Positions 16,095-24,187 of a stretch of DNA of 64,000 nucleotides are shown piece by piece. Origin of the DNA: Chitinimonas koreensis (lineage in GTDB: Bacteria > Pseudomonadota > Gammaproteobacteria > Burkholderiales > Chitinimonadaceae); assembly GCF_014353015.1 (NCBI RefSeq), contig NZ_CP060704.1, positions 4,055,001 through 4,119,000 of the forward strand, read 5' to 3'. The notes beneath the pieces are model-generated. The model saw nothing but the letters and a program-made list of their open reading frames with translations, did not search any database and was not told the origin of the DNA. Within the stretch, counting starts at the first letter, position 1. Each line of letters begins with the position of its first letter. The position numbers and the translations under genes are program-made.

Positions 16095-18097
16095 TGTTTT
16101 GTCACCAATTTGTTTAATAGAGATCCGGGCGTCTGGATTTCTTTTCCAAGAGCACGCAATTCCAACTGCAAAGCCTCCCGGTATGCATGACCATTTAATC
16201 CGTTTGTGGCACTTGTAAGTCGATCAAAAATTGCTTGATGATATGCTTCTGGATGTGGCCCCTTGTGGCCTAATACGGCAATCTTATTGAGGGTGTCATC
16301 CAAATTCATCCCAGCCTTTTCGAATATTGCTTCGAAACGAGGTGTCCAAGGGCCGCCAAATATTGTAGAGATGCAGTTTTTATTCGTACAAATGTGATGA
16401 ATCGCTCCCTTGGTCACGGCGGCTTCTTTGGCCGCATTGTTCAATATCTTGAGCCCAATTCCTTCCGCTGGGATCAGATTCGTTGCCACAATCTCTGCCC
16501 CATCGGCCATAACTTGGCCCATGGAAATACAGACCCCAGCCTTTGCGCAGCGCCCCATCAATTCATGGTTTGCCGCAAAATTTCCCGGCCCAAGCTTGAT
16601 CAAGTCCGTATCGGACAAACGACTGTAGTCGGGACCGGCAAAGAAGCTCGTTATCGCTTGAACAACATTCTTTATCGTATTCCCAAGAGTCTTCCCTGCA
16701 GCCTCTTTCGACCCCGAGGTCGGCGCCTGCGCTTGCGGTGTTGGCTTTTGACCGTCTGCCTGTCCAGCGCGCTGCATCATCGCCAACTCGCCCTTAGTGC
16801 TCTGGCTACCAGCCACCTTCCAATCCCCACAGCCCATCGAGGTAAGCCGGCAGTTCGCTTCGAATCCAGTCGGATCTGTCAGATTAGTCGGGTTGTTCCA
16901 CACATAGGTATAGCGGTTATAGCTCTGGCTATGCTCCGGCTCCTGGATGATCGCATCCGCACTTAGGAAGCGTGCAACCAAGGGGTCGTACACCCGGCCG
17001 TTCATGTGCACCAAGTCCAGCCCATCCAGCATTTCGTGACCGGTGAAGCCCTTGTTGTCGGTCACGCCGTCCAGCGTATCCGGCGTAGTCGCACCGTCCA
17101 GGCTCCGCCGCTTGCCCCAGGCGTCATACGCCAGCTTTTCCTTCAATGCTCCCGCCTGGTCGGTGATCCCAATCACGCTGCCCAGTCGGTCGGCATGCGT
17201 CCAGTTCAACGTGGTCGTCGTCGTGCTGCCATTCACCACATCGATCTCGACACCCAGCCCATTGGGCCAGTAGGTCTTGATCGTCCAGACCCCGGCCTTG
17301 TTCTCTGCCTCCTGGCCGCCCGCGTAATAGACCGTGCTGGCGGTGCTGCCGTCCTGCTTCAGCTGCTTGGTCCGCTGGTGGTCCGGGCCATAGGTGAACT
17401 CGCTCGATACGCTGCCCTCGGTAATCTTCTGGGGCATGTCGAAGCTGGTCCACGTCAGCGTCCGGCTGGCGCCACTGGCGAGGTTGCCGTTGTCGTCGTA
17501 GGTGAAGGCGCCGATACCGGGAATACTCTGCACCGCATGCGGCCGGACCGCCGTCGCACCTTGGGTCGGATAGACATAGGCGCCGGTACCTACACCCGTC
17601 TTGCTCAGCAGGTTGCCGATCGCATCGTAGGTGAAGACCTGCAGCGTCTTGCCCGTCACCTGGCTCTGCTTGAGCCGGTTCAGTTCGTCGTAGTCGAAAC
17701 TCTCAATGAAACCGGTGCTGCCGTCCCAGTACTGGCTGCGCTGGGTTACGTTGCCCAGTGCATCGTACTGGTAGCCCTCCTGCAGCCGGGCGGCGCCCGC
17801 CGCGGTCTTGAGCGTGTCGCTGGTCAGGCGGCCGGTATTGGGGTTGTAGACCGTATTGGTGCTCAACCCGTTGCCCAGGCTGGCTTGCAGCACCCGGTTC
17901 GCCGCGTCCTGTGCGTTGGCCTGCCACAGCACAAGGCCGGCCCGCTCGATCCGGGCCAGGTAGCCCGTCGCGTTGTAGCGGTTGTCGTACACCTTGGCCG
18001 AGGCACTGCCGCGCTGCAGGCTGCGCTTGGCGAGACGGCCCCAGCCGTCGTAGGCCAGCACGTCGATATAGTTGACGTCGAGATAGCGGGTCGCCAT
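16091..18097 (-). CDS. RHS-repeat core and C-terminal AHH-type nuclease toxin (3' part of a frameshifted gene)
   Basis: These 668 residues form the C-terminal part of the big RHS protein. It contains YD/RHS repeats and the RHS core closing motif (VHMNGRVYDPLVARFLSADA, then NRYTYVWNNPTNLTDPTGF), after which the sequence becomes AT-richer and variable. The last ~100 residues begin with HHICTNKN and contain FEKAGMNLDDTLNKIAVLGH and GPHPEAYHQAIFDRL, which match the AHH group of HNH/EndoVII-type nucleases; the nuclease activity is inferred. The upstream frame (18097-23661) reads into this one if one base is restored near 18170, so the ATG at 18097 is probably not a natural start. The stop overlaps the immunity gene. 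Confidence 0.8.
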   Translation of the reverse strand: MATRYLDVNYIDVLAYDGWGRLAKRSLQRGSASAKVYDNRYNATGYLARIERAGLVLWQANAQDAANRVLQASLGNGLSTNTVYNPNTGRLTSDTLKTAAGAARLQEGYQYDALGNVTQRSQYWDGSTGFIESFDYDELNRLKQSQVTGKTLQVFTYDAIGNLLSKTGVGTGAYVYPTQGATAVRPHAVQSIPGIGAFTYDDNGNLASGASRTLTWTSFDMPQKITEGSVSSEFTYGPDHQRTKQLKQDGSTASTVYYAGGQEAENKAGVWTIKTYWPNGLGVEIDVVNGSTTTTTLNWTHADRLGSVIGITDQAGALKEKLAYDAWGKRRSLDGATTPDTLDGVTDNKGFTGHEMLDGLDLVHMNGRVYDPLVARFLSADAIIQEPEHSQSYNRYTYVWNNPTNLTDPTGFEANCRLTSMGCGDWKVAGSQSTKGELAMMQRAGQADGQKPTPQAQAPTSGSKEAAGKTLGNTIKNVVQAITSFFAGPDYSRLSDTDLIKLGPGNFAANHELMGRCAKAGVCISMGQVMADGAEIVATNLIPAEGIGLKILNNAAKEAAVTKGAIHHICTNKNCISTIFGGPWTPRFEAIFEKAGMNLDDTLNKIAVLGHKGPHPEAYHQAIFDRLTSATNGLNGHAYREALQLELRALGKEIQTPGSLLNKLVTKQ

Positions 18098-21000
18098 CAG
18101 CGGCCGGGCCAGGCTGTCGTAGCTCTGGGTCTGGCGATAGTCCTTGGCCGTGGGGTGCCGGTATAGCTTTCCACCAATTGGCCGCAGCTCTTGGTGCTCG
18201 CGCAGCTGGCCGGCGTGGTGGCGTGGTCGTAGACCCAGTGGCTTTCCAGGTCCGGCTCGTAGCGGGCCGTCATCCGGCCCAGATCGTCATAGCTGAACTT
18301 GGTGACTTGGCTCGCCGCGCGCTGCTTCGGGCTGATTTGCTGCCACACCTGGCCCAGTGGGTCGACGTCGTAGTGGATCAGGCCCAGGTCAGGGTCCTGC
18401 AAGTCGGTCTTGCGGCCCAGCGCATCGTAGGTGACCTTGATCACGTTGCCGTTCGGATCGGTGGTCTGGCTCAGGTTGCCCCAGGCGTCGCGGCCGAACA
18501 GCGTCACGCCGGCCTTGGCGTCGGTGCTCCGCACCAGCAGGCCCAGCGCGTCGCGCTCGTCGGTCTTGCTCTGGCTCTTGGCATTGGTCTGGATCGTGAC
18601 CAGGCCCTTGTACTGCGTGGTGGCACTGCGTTCGGTACCGGCTTCGTCACGGGTCGTGACCGCCGTCACCCGGTCGAGCGCGTCGTAGGCCTGGCGGCTG
18701 GCCAGGATTGCGGCATCGGCGCTGTAGCGCGGCTGGTCGGCTTCCCACGGTCGGCCGCGGCTGTCGTAGCGTTGGTCGGTGACGATGGCACGGCCGTCGT
18801 AGCCGTAGGTCTGCGTGCGCAATACGTGGCCGGCGCTGTCGCGGTAAGCCAGGCTCGGCACGGCGATGCGGTCCGCGCCCTTGAAGTGGTCGGCGATCTC
18901 GACGTGGGTGGCGTTGACCGGGCAATTGACATCGCACTGCTCGAGGTAGTAACGGGTTTCGGTGCCGTCGGCGCGGGTTTCCTTGGTCTTTCGGCCGAAG
19001 CCGTTCACCGTCCAGGTCGTGGTCAGGCCATTGGGGCCGGTCAGGCTGGTCTGCACGCCGGTCTTCGGGTCGTAGCCGCGTGTCTCGGCCTGACCGATCG
19101 CGTTCTTCACCGTGGTCGGGAAGCGGCCCTTGGCGTCGTAGGCCACGTCCTCGATCACGCGGGTCCGGACAGCATTGTTGGCCGATGGGTCGAGCCAAGA
19201 CAACGTTTTCTGCCTGACCAAGCCGAAGACGTTACCGGTACGGTCATAGCTGGTCACCAGCCGAAGCGCCGGTTTGTCAGGTTCACGCGTTTCTGTCTTC
19301 AGCAAACCTTGGGTGTCGTAGTCGTAATCAACCACACGCGGCACAGTCAAGCCATCGCGCGTCTTGCTGGCCGTCATGCGGTCGGGCCGGCCGATCAGCC
19401 AGGTCGTGGCGTCATTGAGGTAGGTGGTGACCGTCTTGGCCGTGTAGGTCTTGCTGCCGCCGGTGACGCCGCCGCTCACCGTCACATCCTGCTGGGTCAG
19501 GTTGCCCCAGCCGTCGCCATAGGTGTTGATCGTGGTGGTGGTGTCCAGCCCACTGCCGTCGAGATCCAGACGAACGACCGTGCTTTGCTTGACGAAGGGG
19601 AAGACCGTGCCGGTGGCCGGGTTCTGCTTGTCCAGCGTGTAGACCGCGTCGACCAGCTTGACGCCGTTGGCTGCGGTGGTCCGACTGGCCGTCGTCATGC
19701 CGGTGTATGGCCAGTCCTGGCTTTGCCAGGTAGTGGTCGTGGTAATGACGCCAGCGGTATCAGGATCGATATTGCTTGCGTCGACACGAGCGAAGCCAAG
19801 GTGGCCGCGCCCCTGCTGGTCGGCCGCAGCACCCGCATAGCTGTAGCGCGTCTCGAGCCAGTCGCCCTGGCCGTTGCTCACGCGCAGCGCCTTGGCCAGC
19901 TGGCCGGAGTTCGCCTGGGTCTGCTTGGGATAAGCGTGAGTGACGGCGGCGCCATTACGATCCAGCGCATTGCGGCTGTAGACGCTCGGATCGTTGGCCA
20001 GGCCGTAGACGACTTCGCCGACCTGCCCCAGGCCGTTGGTGGCACGGATCAGCTTGTCCAGCGCCTGGCCAGGCAGGGCGAGCCTGGCCGGGCTATAGAC
20101 CTCCCACTTGCCGCCCGGACGATAGATCACGATGTCCAGCCGGCCATCGCCGTTAAGGTCGGCGATCAGGCTGCGGTCGACTTCGTAGGCATCGCTGCCT
20201 GGCTGCGGCAGTACCGGCGCACTCCAGGTCTCGCAGCGATAGCCGTTGTCGCCGTCGACTCGGCACAGGCGCTGCTGGCTGGTGGTCGGGCCGGTGGCCA
20301 GGATGTCCGGCCGGCCATCGTCGTCGAGATTACCGACCGCCTCGATCATGAAATCGTTCTTGAAGCCGCGAGCCTCGCGCGAGCCGGTATCGGGCAGCGG
20401 CGAGCACAAGCCGCTCTTGCCGCTCGAATAGCAGACGCGGCCTTCGAGCGCAGTCATCGCCGGCCCGACGCCGAAGGCGAGATCGGTATAGCCGTCGCCG
20501 TTGATGTCGGCGCTGAGCGCGGCCATCGCGGCCGGTACCTGCAACATGTAGTCCGAGCCGCCATAGCCGCTGAAGCCCCAGCCCGTCTTGAGGCCGGTCT
20601 CGTCATAGAAGCGCGCGGTCAGGCCGCGGTTGATCCAGTTCCAGCGTTCGGCTTCGGCGTCGTAGGACGGCACACCGGCCAGGATCTCCTCGACCCGGCC
20701 ATCGCCGTCGAGGTCCGCGGTCTCGTGGCTGGCGCGCAGCATCTCGTTCTGGGCGAAGCGCTGCGAGGCGGCCAGCGTGGTGCAGCTGAAGCCGTTGCCC
20801 TGCGACAGACAGATCGACGGTTTGGCGGTATCGACATTGGTCACCAGTACATCGGTGCGGCCATCGGCATTGAGATCGCGGGTGACGAAATTGTCGAACG
20901 AGCCCGGGATGCCCCAGTCGGCGCACTGGAAGGTGTTCAGGCCGTAGCGCCCGTAGCGCGACAGGCATACACGCAGCGGCGAGAAACTGTCGACCGGCCT

Positions 21001-23661
21001 CGCGACCACGTCCTGCAGGCCGTCGCCATCGAAGTCGCCGCTGCCCAGCAGTGCGAACGAGGCGAGATTGTTCTGGAAGACTGCGACCGAGCTGGTAAAA
21101 CCGCTGCCGGTGCCGGCGAACAGCTTCTGCGACTGGCCACGGGTCGGGTATTTCTCAAGCAGGTCGGGATAGCCGTCGCCATTGAAATCGCCGAGGAAGA
21201 ACATGTCGAGCGGCAGCTTGCCGCCTTCGCCGTTGTTCCACGGCAAAGGCGCGGTTGCGTCTTCAAGTACCGGACCGGTCCAGGTGCCGAGGCTGACGAA
21301 GGCACGCGGGACAGCCGGGTCGGGCTGACCCCAGTCGAACGTCGTGGCCGGCAGGCAGGCCCCAGCTCCGTCGCAGCGCTGCACCGTGCGCAGCAGGCTG
21401 CGGCCGCTGCTGATGCTGGTCTGGTAGGTGAACAGGTATTGCGAGGCCAAGGTACCGCCACTGCCGTCGGCAGCGGTATCCGTATAGGCCAACAAGCGCT
21501 TGAGACGCTGGCGCAGATCGGCCCGGCGCCCGGAGATATAGAGCGGGCCAGCATCCGGCCGGCTTTCGTATTCGAAGGCGAGTCTGGCGTAATGCGCCAG
21601 GCTGCCGTTGGCACCCCAGCGGATGGCCAGCGGCAAATGCTCGCCAGTGGTCGCGTTTTCGCCGTACTGGTAGTCGACCAGATTGCCGGCGCGGTCCTGG
21701 CTACGGCGCAGCATCCAGCTATGGGCCTGGCCGTCACCGCCGGCGCCTTCGGCCTCGCTGTCGGTGCTGCCGCCGTAGTAGTGGATCAACCCACTCTTGA
21801 GTTCGACCTTGAAGCCAGTGCCGCTGCGGCTGATGCGCTGGAAGCTGTCCTGCTCGGCCCGGTAGACAGCATTGGCAGCCCAATAGCTGTCACCACTGAT
21901 CAACACCAGGCGCTGTCCATCGAGGCAGAGTCGGTCGTCGGTCGTGAAGCCGACTGCGGCGGCCTTGCCATCCTGAGCCAAGGTCAGGCCGCAGCGATGC
22001 AGCTTGGACAGGCCGGTCAGGCTCCAACCCAGGCCCACGGCACTGTTACCGCCTTGGCTGTTGTAGGCGAGACCCAGGCTCGGAACCATACCGGCAGTGC
22101 CGGGCGGCAAGGCCAGCTGCACACTGTAGCTGGCGGCGCCACTGCCGACGGATAGTTCACCGGGCAGGCTTCCGGCATCGGCATTGGCCAGATGCGGCGG
22201 CTGGATCGAGACCGGCAACAGCGCATCGGCGGCCGGCACGCTGAAACTGCCCGACTGGCCGAGCGCGACATTGGTGCCGCCCGATTGCGACACGCCATGC
22301 ACGTACAGCGCCTTACCGGCGTAAGTCGTCCGATAAGCGGCCAACGGGATCGACCAGCGATGGGCGACACCACTGGTGGCACAACTGGTCGATATGGCGG
22401 CTTCGCTGGCCAGATTGGCCGTCGCACTGGTCAGCAGCGTGCCGGTCCCGGCCGCGCCGTTGGCATAGAGCTGGACGGTGATCGACTGGTTGACCCGCTT
22501 GTCGCAGGCCCAGCCCTTGAGCGAGGGATTGCCGGCCGCGTCGTAGACGATGCCTTCGACGGTACCCAAGACCGGGCCGGGCGGCGGTGCCGGCATGGTG
22601 AAGCTGCCCGACTGGGGCAGCGCGAGGTTGCTGCCGCCGATGGTCGAGATGCCGTGGACGTAGAGCGACTTGCCGGCATGCGCATCGCGATAGGCGGCGA
22701 GCGGAATGGTCCAGCGATGGGCCACACCGCTGGTGGCACAGGCCGTCGAGACCGCGGCTTCGCTGGCGAGACTGGCGGTAGCGCTGGCGATCATGGTGCC
22801 GCCGGCACCAGCCGCACCGCCGGCATAGAGATGCACTGCGATCGATTGAGCGGCAGCCTTGTCGCAGGCCCAGCCGACCAGTTGCGGATTGCCCGACACA
22901 TCGTTGGTGATGCCTTCGACGTTGCCGGTGACCGGGCCGATGCCTGCCACGTTGACGGTCGCTTCGGCACTGTCGGCCGAGGCGCCGCTGTTGTCGTAGC
23001 CACGGAGACGGATGCGGCGGGTACCGGGTGCGAGCGCCACGCTGGTATTGACGCTGGCGGCAGCGATGTTGGCGGCGACGCTGCCGTCGACCAGCACCTC
23101 GATGCGGGCGATGCTGCCGTCGCTGTCGCTGGCCGAACCGGTGACCGCGACGGCGACCGTACCGTTGTAGGGGGACTTGACGCTGGCGCCATTGGCCGGG
23201 GCGGTCAATTGCGCGGAAGGCGCGACGTTGACGGCCGCGACCGTCACGTTCACGGCAGCGCTGGTCCGGCTGCGATTGCCCTGGTCGTAGGCCTTGGCGG
23301 TGAAGCTGTAGCTGCCGGCCGTCAGGCCACTCATGGCGGTGCTGAAGGCGATGCTGGCTGCATCGGTGCCGGTGCGCTGGTCGATCAGCGTGCCGTCGCG
23401 ATAGAGCTCGACCCTGCTGAGGCGCTTGGTGTCGCCGTTATCCACGGCCGAGACGGTAACGGTCAGGCTGGCAGGCGCGGTATAGCTGGCGCCATTGGCC
23501 GGCGCGGTGATCGATACCAACGGCGCGATGCAGGTCTGCTCGCCGGCCTCGCTGATACAGCCCGCCTGTGCGGGTAAGGCGGTCGAGATCAGTGCGCCGC
23601 AGGCGACGATCCGAACCATATAAAGGAAAAGGCCATTCACAACATCAAATGCCAAACTCAT
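18097..23661 (-). CDS. SpvB/RHS-repeat exported protein (5' part of a frameshifted gene)
   Basis: This gives about 1854 residues. A signal peptide (about 1-33, ending LPAQA) is followed by two Ig-like domains (each starting with a TAPANGAS word, about 45-235) and two tandem ~112-residue repeats with GWACDK (about 243-477). An SpvB-like region follows (ADAGSLPGELSVGSGAASY, then GLAYNSQGGNSAVGLGWSL), then FG-GAP-like calcium-loop repeats (DFNGDGYPDL, DINGDGYTDL, DLNGDGRLDI) and many YD repeats. SpvB and RHS modules build a hollow shell around a C-terminal toxin. The frame stops at 18097 after a single missing base near 18170. Restoring one base joins it to the 3' part, giving about 2523 residues. 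The ATG at 23661 has AGGGA seven bases upstream. Confidence 0.8.
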   Translation of the reverse strand: MSLAFDVVNGLFLYMVRIVACGALISTALPAQAGCISEAGEQTCIAPLVSITAPANGASYTAPASLTVTVSAVDNGDTKRLSRVELYRDGTLIDQRTGTDAASIAFSTAMSGLTAGSYSFTAKAYDQGNRSRTSAAVNVTVAAVNVAPSAQLTAPANGASVKSPYNGTVAVAVTGSASDSDGSIARIEVLVDGSVAANIAAASVNTSVALAPGTRRIRLRGYDNSGASADSAEATVNVAGIGPVTGNVEGITNDVSGNPQLVGWACDKAAAQSIAVHLYAGGAAGAGGTMIASATASLASEAAVSTACATSGVAHRWTIPLAAYRDAHAGKSLYVHGISTIGGSNLALPQSGSFTMPAPPPGPVLGTVEGIVYDAAGNPSLKGWACDKRVNQSITVQLYANGAAGTGTLLTSATANLASEAAISTSCATSGVAHRWSIPLAAYRTTYAGKALYVHGVSQSGGTNVALGQSGSFSVPAADALLPVSIQPPHLANADAGSLPGELSVGSGAASYSVQLALPPGTAGMVPSLGLAYNSQGGNSAVGLGWSLTGLSKLHRCGLTLAQDGKAAAVGFTTDDRLCLDGQRLVLISGDSYWAANAVYRAEQDSFQRISRSGTGFKVELKSGLIHYYGGSTDSEAEGAGGDGQAHSWMLRRSQDRAGNLVDYQYGENATTGEHLPLAIRWGANGSLAHYARLAFEYESRPDAGPLYISGRRADLRQRLKRLLAYTDTAADGSGGTLASQYLFTYQTSISSGRSLLRTVQRCDGAGACLPATTFDWGQPDPAVPRAFVSLGTWTGPVLEDATAPLPWNNGEGGKLPLDMFFLGDFNGDGYPDLLEKYPTRGQSQKLFAGTGSGFTSSVAVFQNNLASFALLGSGDFDGDGLQDVVARPVDSFSPLRVCLSRYGRYGLNTFQCADWGIPGSFDNFVTRDLNADGRTDVLVTNVDTAKPSICLSQGNGFSCTTLAASQRFAQNEMLRASHETADLDGDGRVEEILAGVPSYDAEAERWNWINRGLTARFYDETGLKTGWGFSGYGGSDYMLQVPAAMAALSADINGDGYTDLAFGVGPAMTALEGRVCYSSGKSGLCSPLPDTGSREARGFKNDFMIEAVGNLDDDGRPDILATGPTTSQQRLCRVDGDNGYRCETWSAPVLPQPGSDAYEVDRSLIADLNGDGRLDIVIYRPGGKWEVYSPARLALPGQALDKLIRATNGLGQVGEVVYGLANDPSVYSRNALDRNGAAVTHAYPKQTQANSGQLAKALRVSNGQGDWLETRYSYAGAAADQQGRGHLGFARVDASNIDPDTAGVITTTTTWQSQDWPYTGMTTASRTTAANGVKLVDAVYTLDKQNPATGTVFPFVKQSTVVRLDLDGSGLDTTTTINTYGDGWGNLTQQDVTVSGGVTGGSKTYTAKTVTTYLNDATTWLIGRPDRMTASKTRDGLTVPRVVDYDYDTQGLLKTETREPDKPALRLVTSYDRTGNVFGLVRQKTLSWLDPSANNAVRTRVIEDVAYDAKGRFPTTVKNAIGQAETRGYDPKTGVQTSLTGPNGLTTTWTVNGFGRKTKETRADGTETRYYLEQCDVNCPVNATHVEIADHFKGADRIAVPSLAYRDSAGHVLRTQTYGYDGRAIVTDQRYDSRGRPWEADQPRYSADAAILASRQAYDALDRVTAVTTRDEAGTERSATTQYKGLVTIQTNAKSQSKTDERDALGLLVRSTDAKAGVTLFGRDAWGNLSQTTDPNGNVIKVTYDALGRKTDLQDPDLGLIHYDVDPLGQVWQQISPKQRAASQVTKFSYDDLGRMTARYEPDLESHWVYDHATTPASCASTKSCGQLVESYTGTPRPRTIARPRATTAWPGR
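22230..22932 (-). repeat. two tandem ~112-codon repeats inside the RHS gene
   Basis: Repeat 1 (about 22596-22932) begins GNVEGITNDVSGNPQLVGWA and repeat 2 (about 22230-22569) begins GTVEGIVYDAAGNPSLKGWA. Both contain SEAA(V/I)ST(A/S)CATSGVAHRW, IPLAAYR, AGK(S/A)LYVHG and GSF. The DNA is also similar, which points to an internal duplication. I do not recognise the domain. Confidence 0.8.
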
Positions 23662-23789
23662 ATAAAAATCCCTGATTCTTATAATCAAATATGACAACTC
23701 CGGCCGACGGCCGACCCGGAATATAAACAGCCATGAGGTAAATGCAAGGACTGTCGCGCAAGCAAAGCTAGGCGACAAATCAACGCATC

Positions 23790-23907
23790 ACGTCTACCGG
23801 GCGCTCGGTGGCGACTGGGGCAGCGAGGCGCTGGCGAAGGCCGAGTAGTACGCGTCGCAGCATCGGTATGAAGAAACGGCCACGGTGGAAACCGTGGCCG
23901 TTTTCTT
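23790..23907 (+). repeat. right copy of the ~115-base direct repeat flanking the toxin island
   Basis: This duplicates 13792-13909. It reads, in the frame of the channel gene, YRALGGDWGSEALAKAE and TAG, against YQALGGGWSSEALAKAE in the intact gene. It is not attached to any open frame here, so it is a gene-end remnant. The post-stop spacer and hairpin are the same as in the left copy apart from one C/T change. Confidence 0.9.
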
Positions 23908-23908
23908 T
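23876..23908 (+). terminator. duplicated efflux-operon terminator
   Basis: Arms ACGGCCACGG and CCGTGGCCGT with loop TGGAAA are followed by TTTCTTT. It is the same hairpin as at 13878-13910, now without an upstream gene on this strand. Confidence 0.8.
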
Positions 23909-23934
23909 ACAGGACCGAAAGCCGTACCAGATCC

Positions 23935-24004
23935 GTAGGAGCGGCTTCAGCCGCGAATGGCATCGGTGACCTACTCCACCCTTCGCGGCTGAAGCCGCTC
24001 CTAC
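23935..24004. repeat. palindromic intergenic repeat, family 2, copy 1
   Basis: Outer arms GTAGGAGCGGCTTCAGCCGC and CGGCTGAAGCCGCTCCTAC fold into a long imperfect hairpin. Related copies are at 34171-34240 and 51434-51504. It sits next to a family-1 element here, as it does near 34.1 kb. Confidence 0.8.
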
Positions 24005-24078
24005 GGCGGATACATCCGGTGTGTCCAACACGGTGCCGATACAGCGGAATAATGAGTCCGGGTCGCTCCGGCCGCTTC

Positions 24079-24147
24079 GTAGGTCGGGCTTTACGCCCGA
24101 CAGCACCGCCAGCCAAGACCGCATGTCGGGCATAAAACCCGACCTAC
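24079..24147. repeat. palindromic intergenic repeat, family 1, copy 2
   Basis: This has the same GTAGGTCGGGC...GCCCGACCTAC architecture as 5058-5125, with changes in the central spacer and an AAAACCC variant in the right arm. Confidence 0.8.
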
Positions 24148-24187
24148 ATGTCGTCGGCGGCTACCGATCACACCCGCCGGCCACGCC

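Larger units (their letters stand above)
23662..24187. other. non-coding right border of the toxin island
   Basis: From left to right this holds an AT-rich leader upstream of the RHS gene (about 23662-23760), the second copy of the efflux channel gene end (23790-23907, with terminator), and then a family-2 and a family-1 palindromic repeat. The remaining bases show no gene. It is the join between island and core sequence. Confidence 0.7.

Noticed and set aside
18178..22155. Long plus-strand frame across the RHS gene
   Set aside because: It is the antisense of the YD-repeat region; the repetitive composition keeps it open. No start site or domain is seen.
23661..23789. Promoter for the RHS gene in the AT-rich leader
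   Set aside because: TTGTCA and TATAAG words are present on the minus strand but their spacing is far too short for a sigma70 promoter, so no promoter is claimed.
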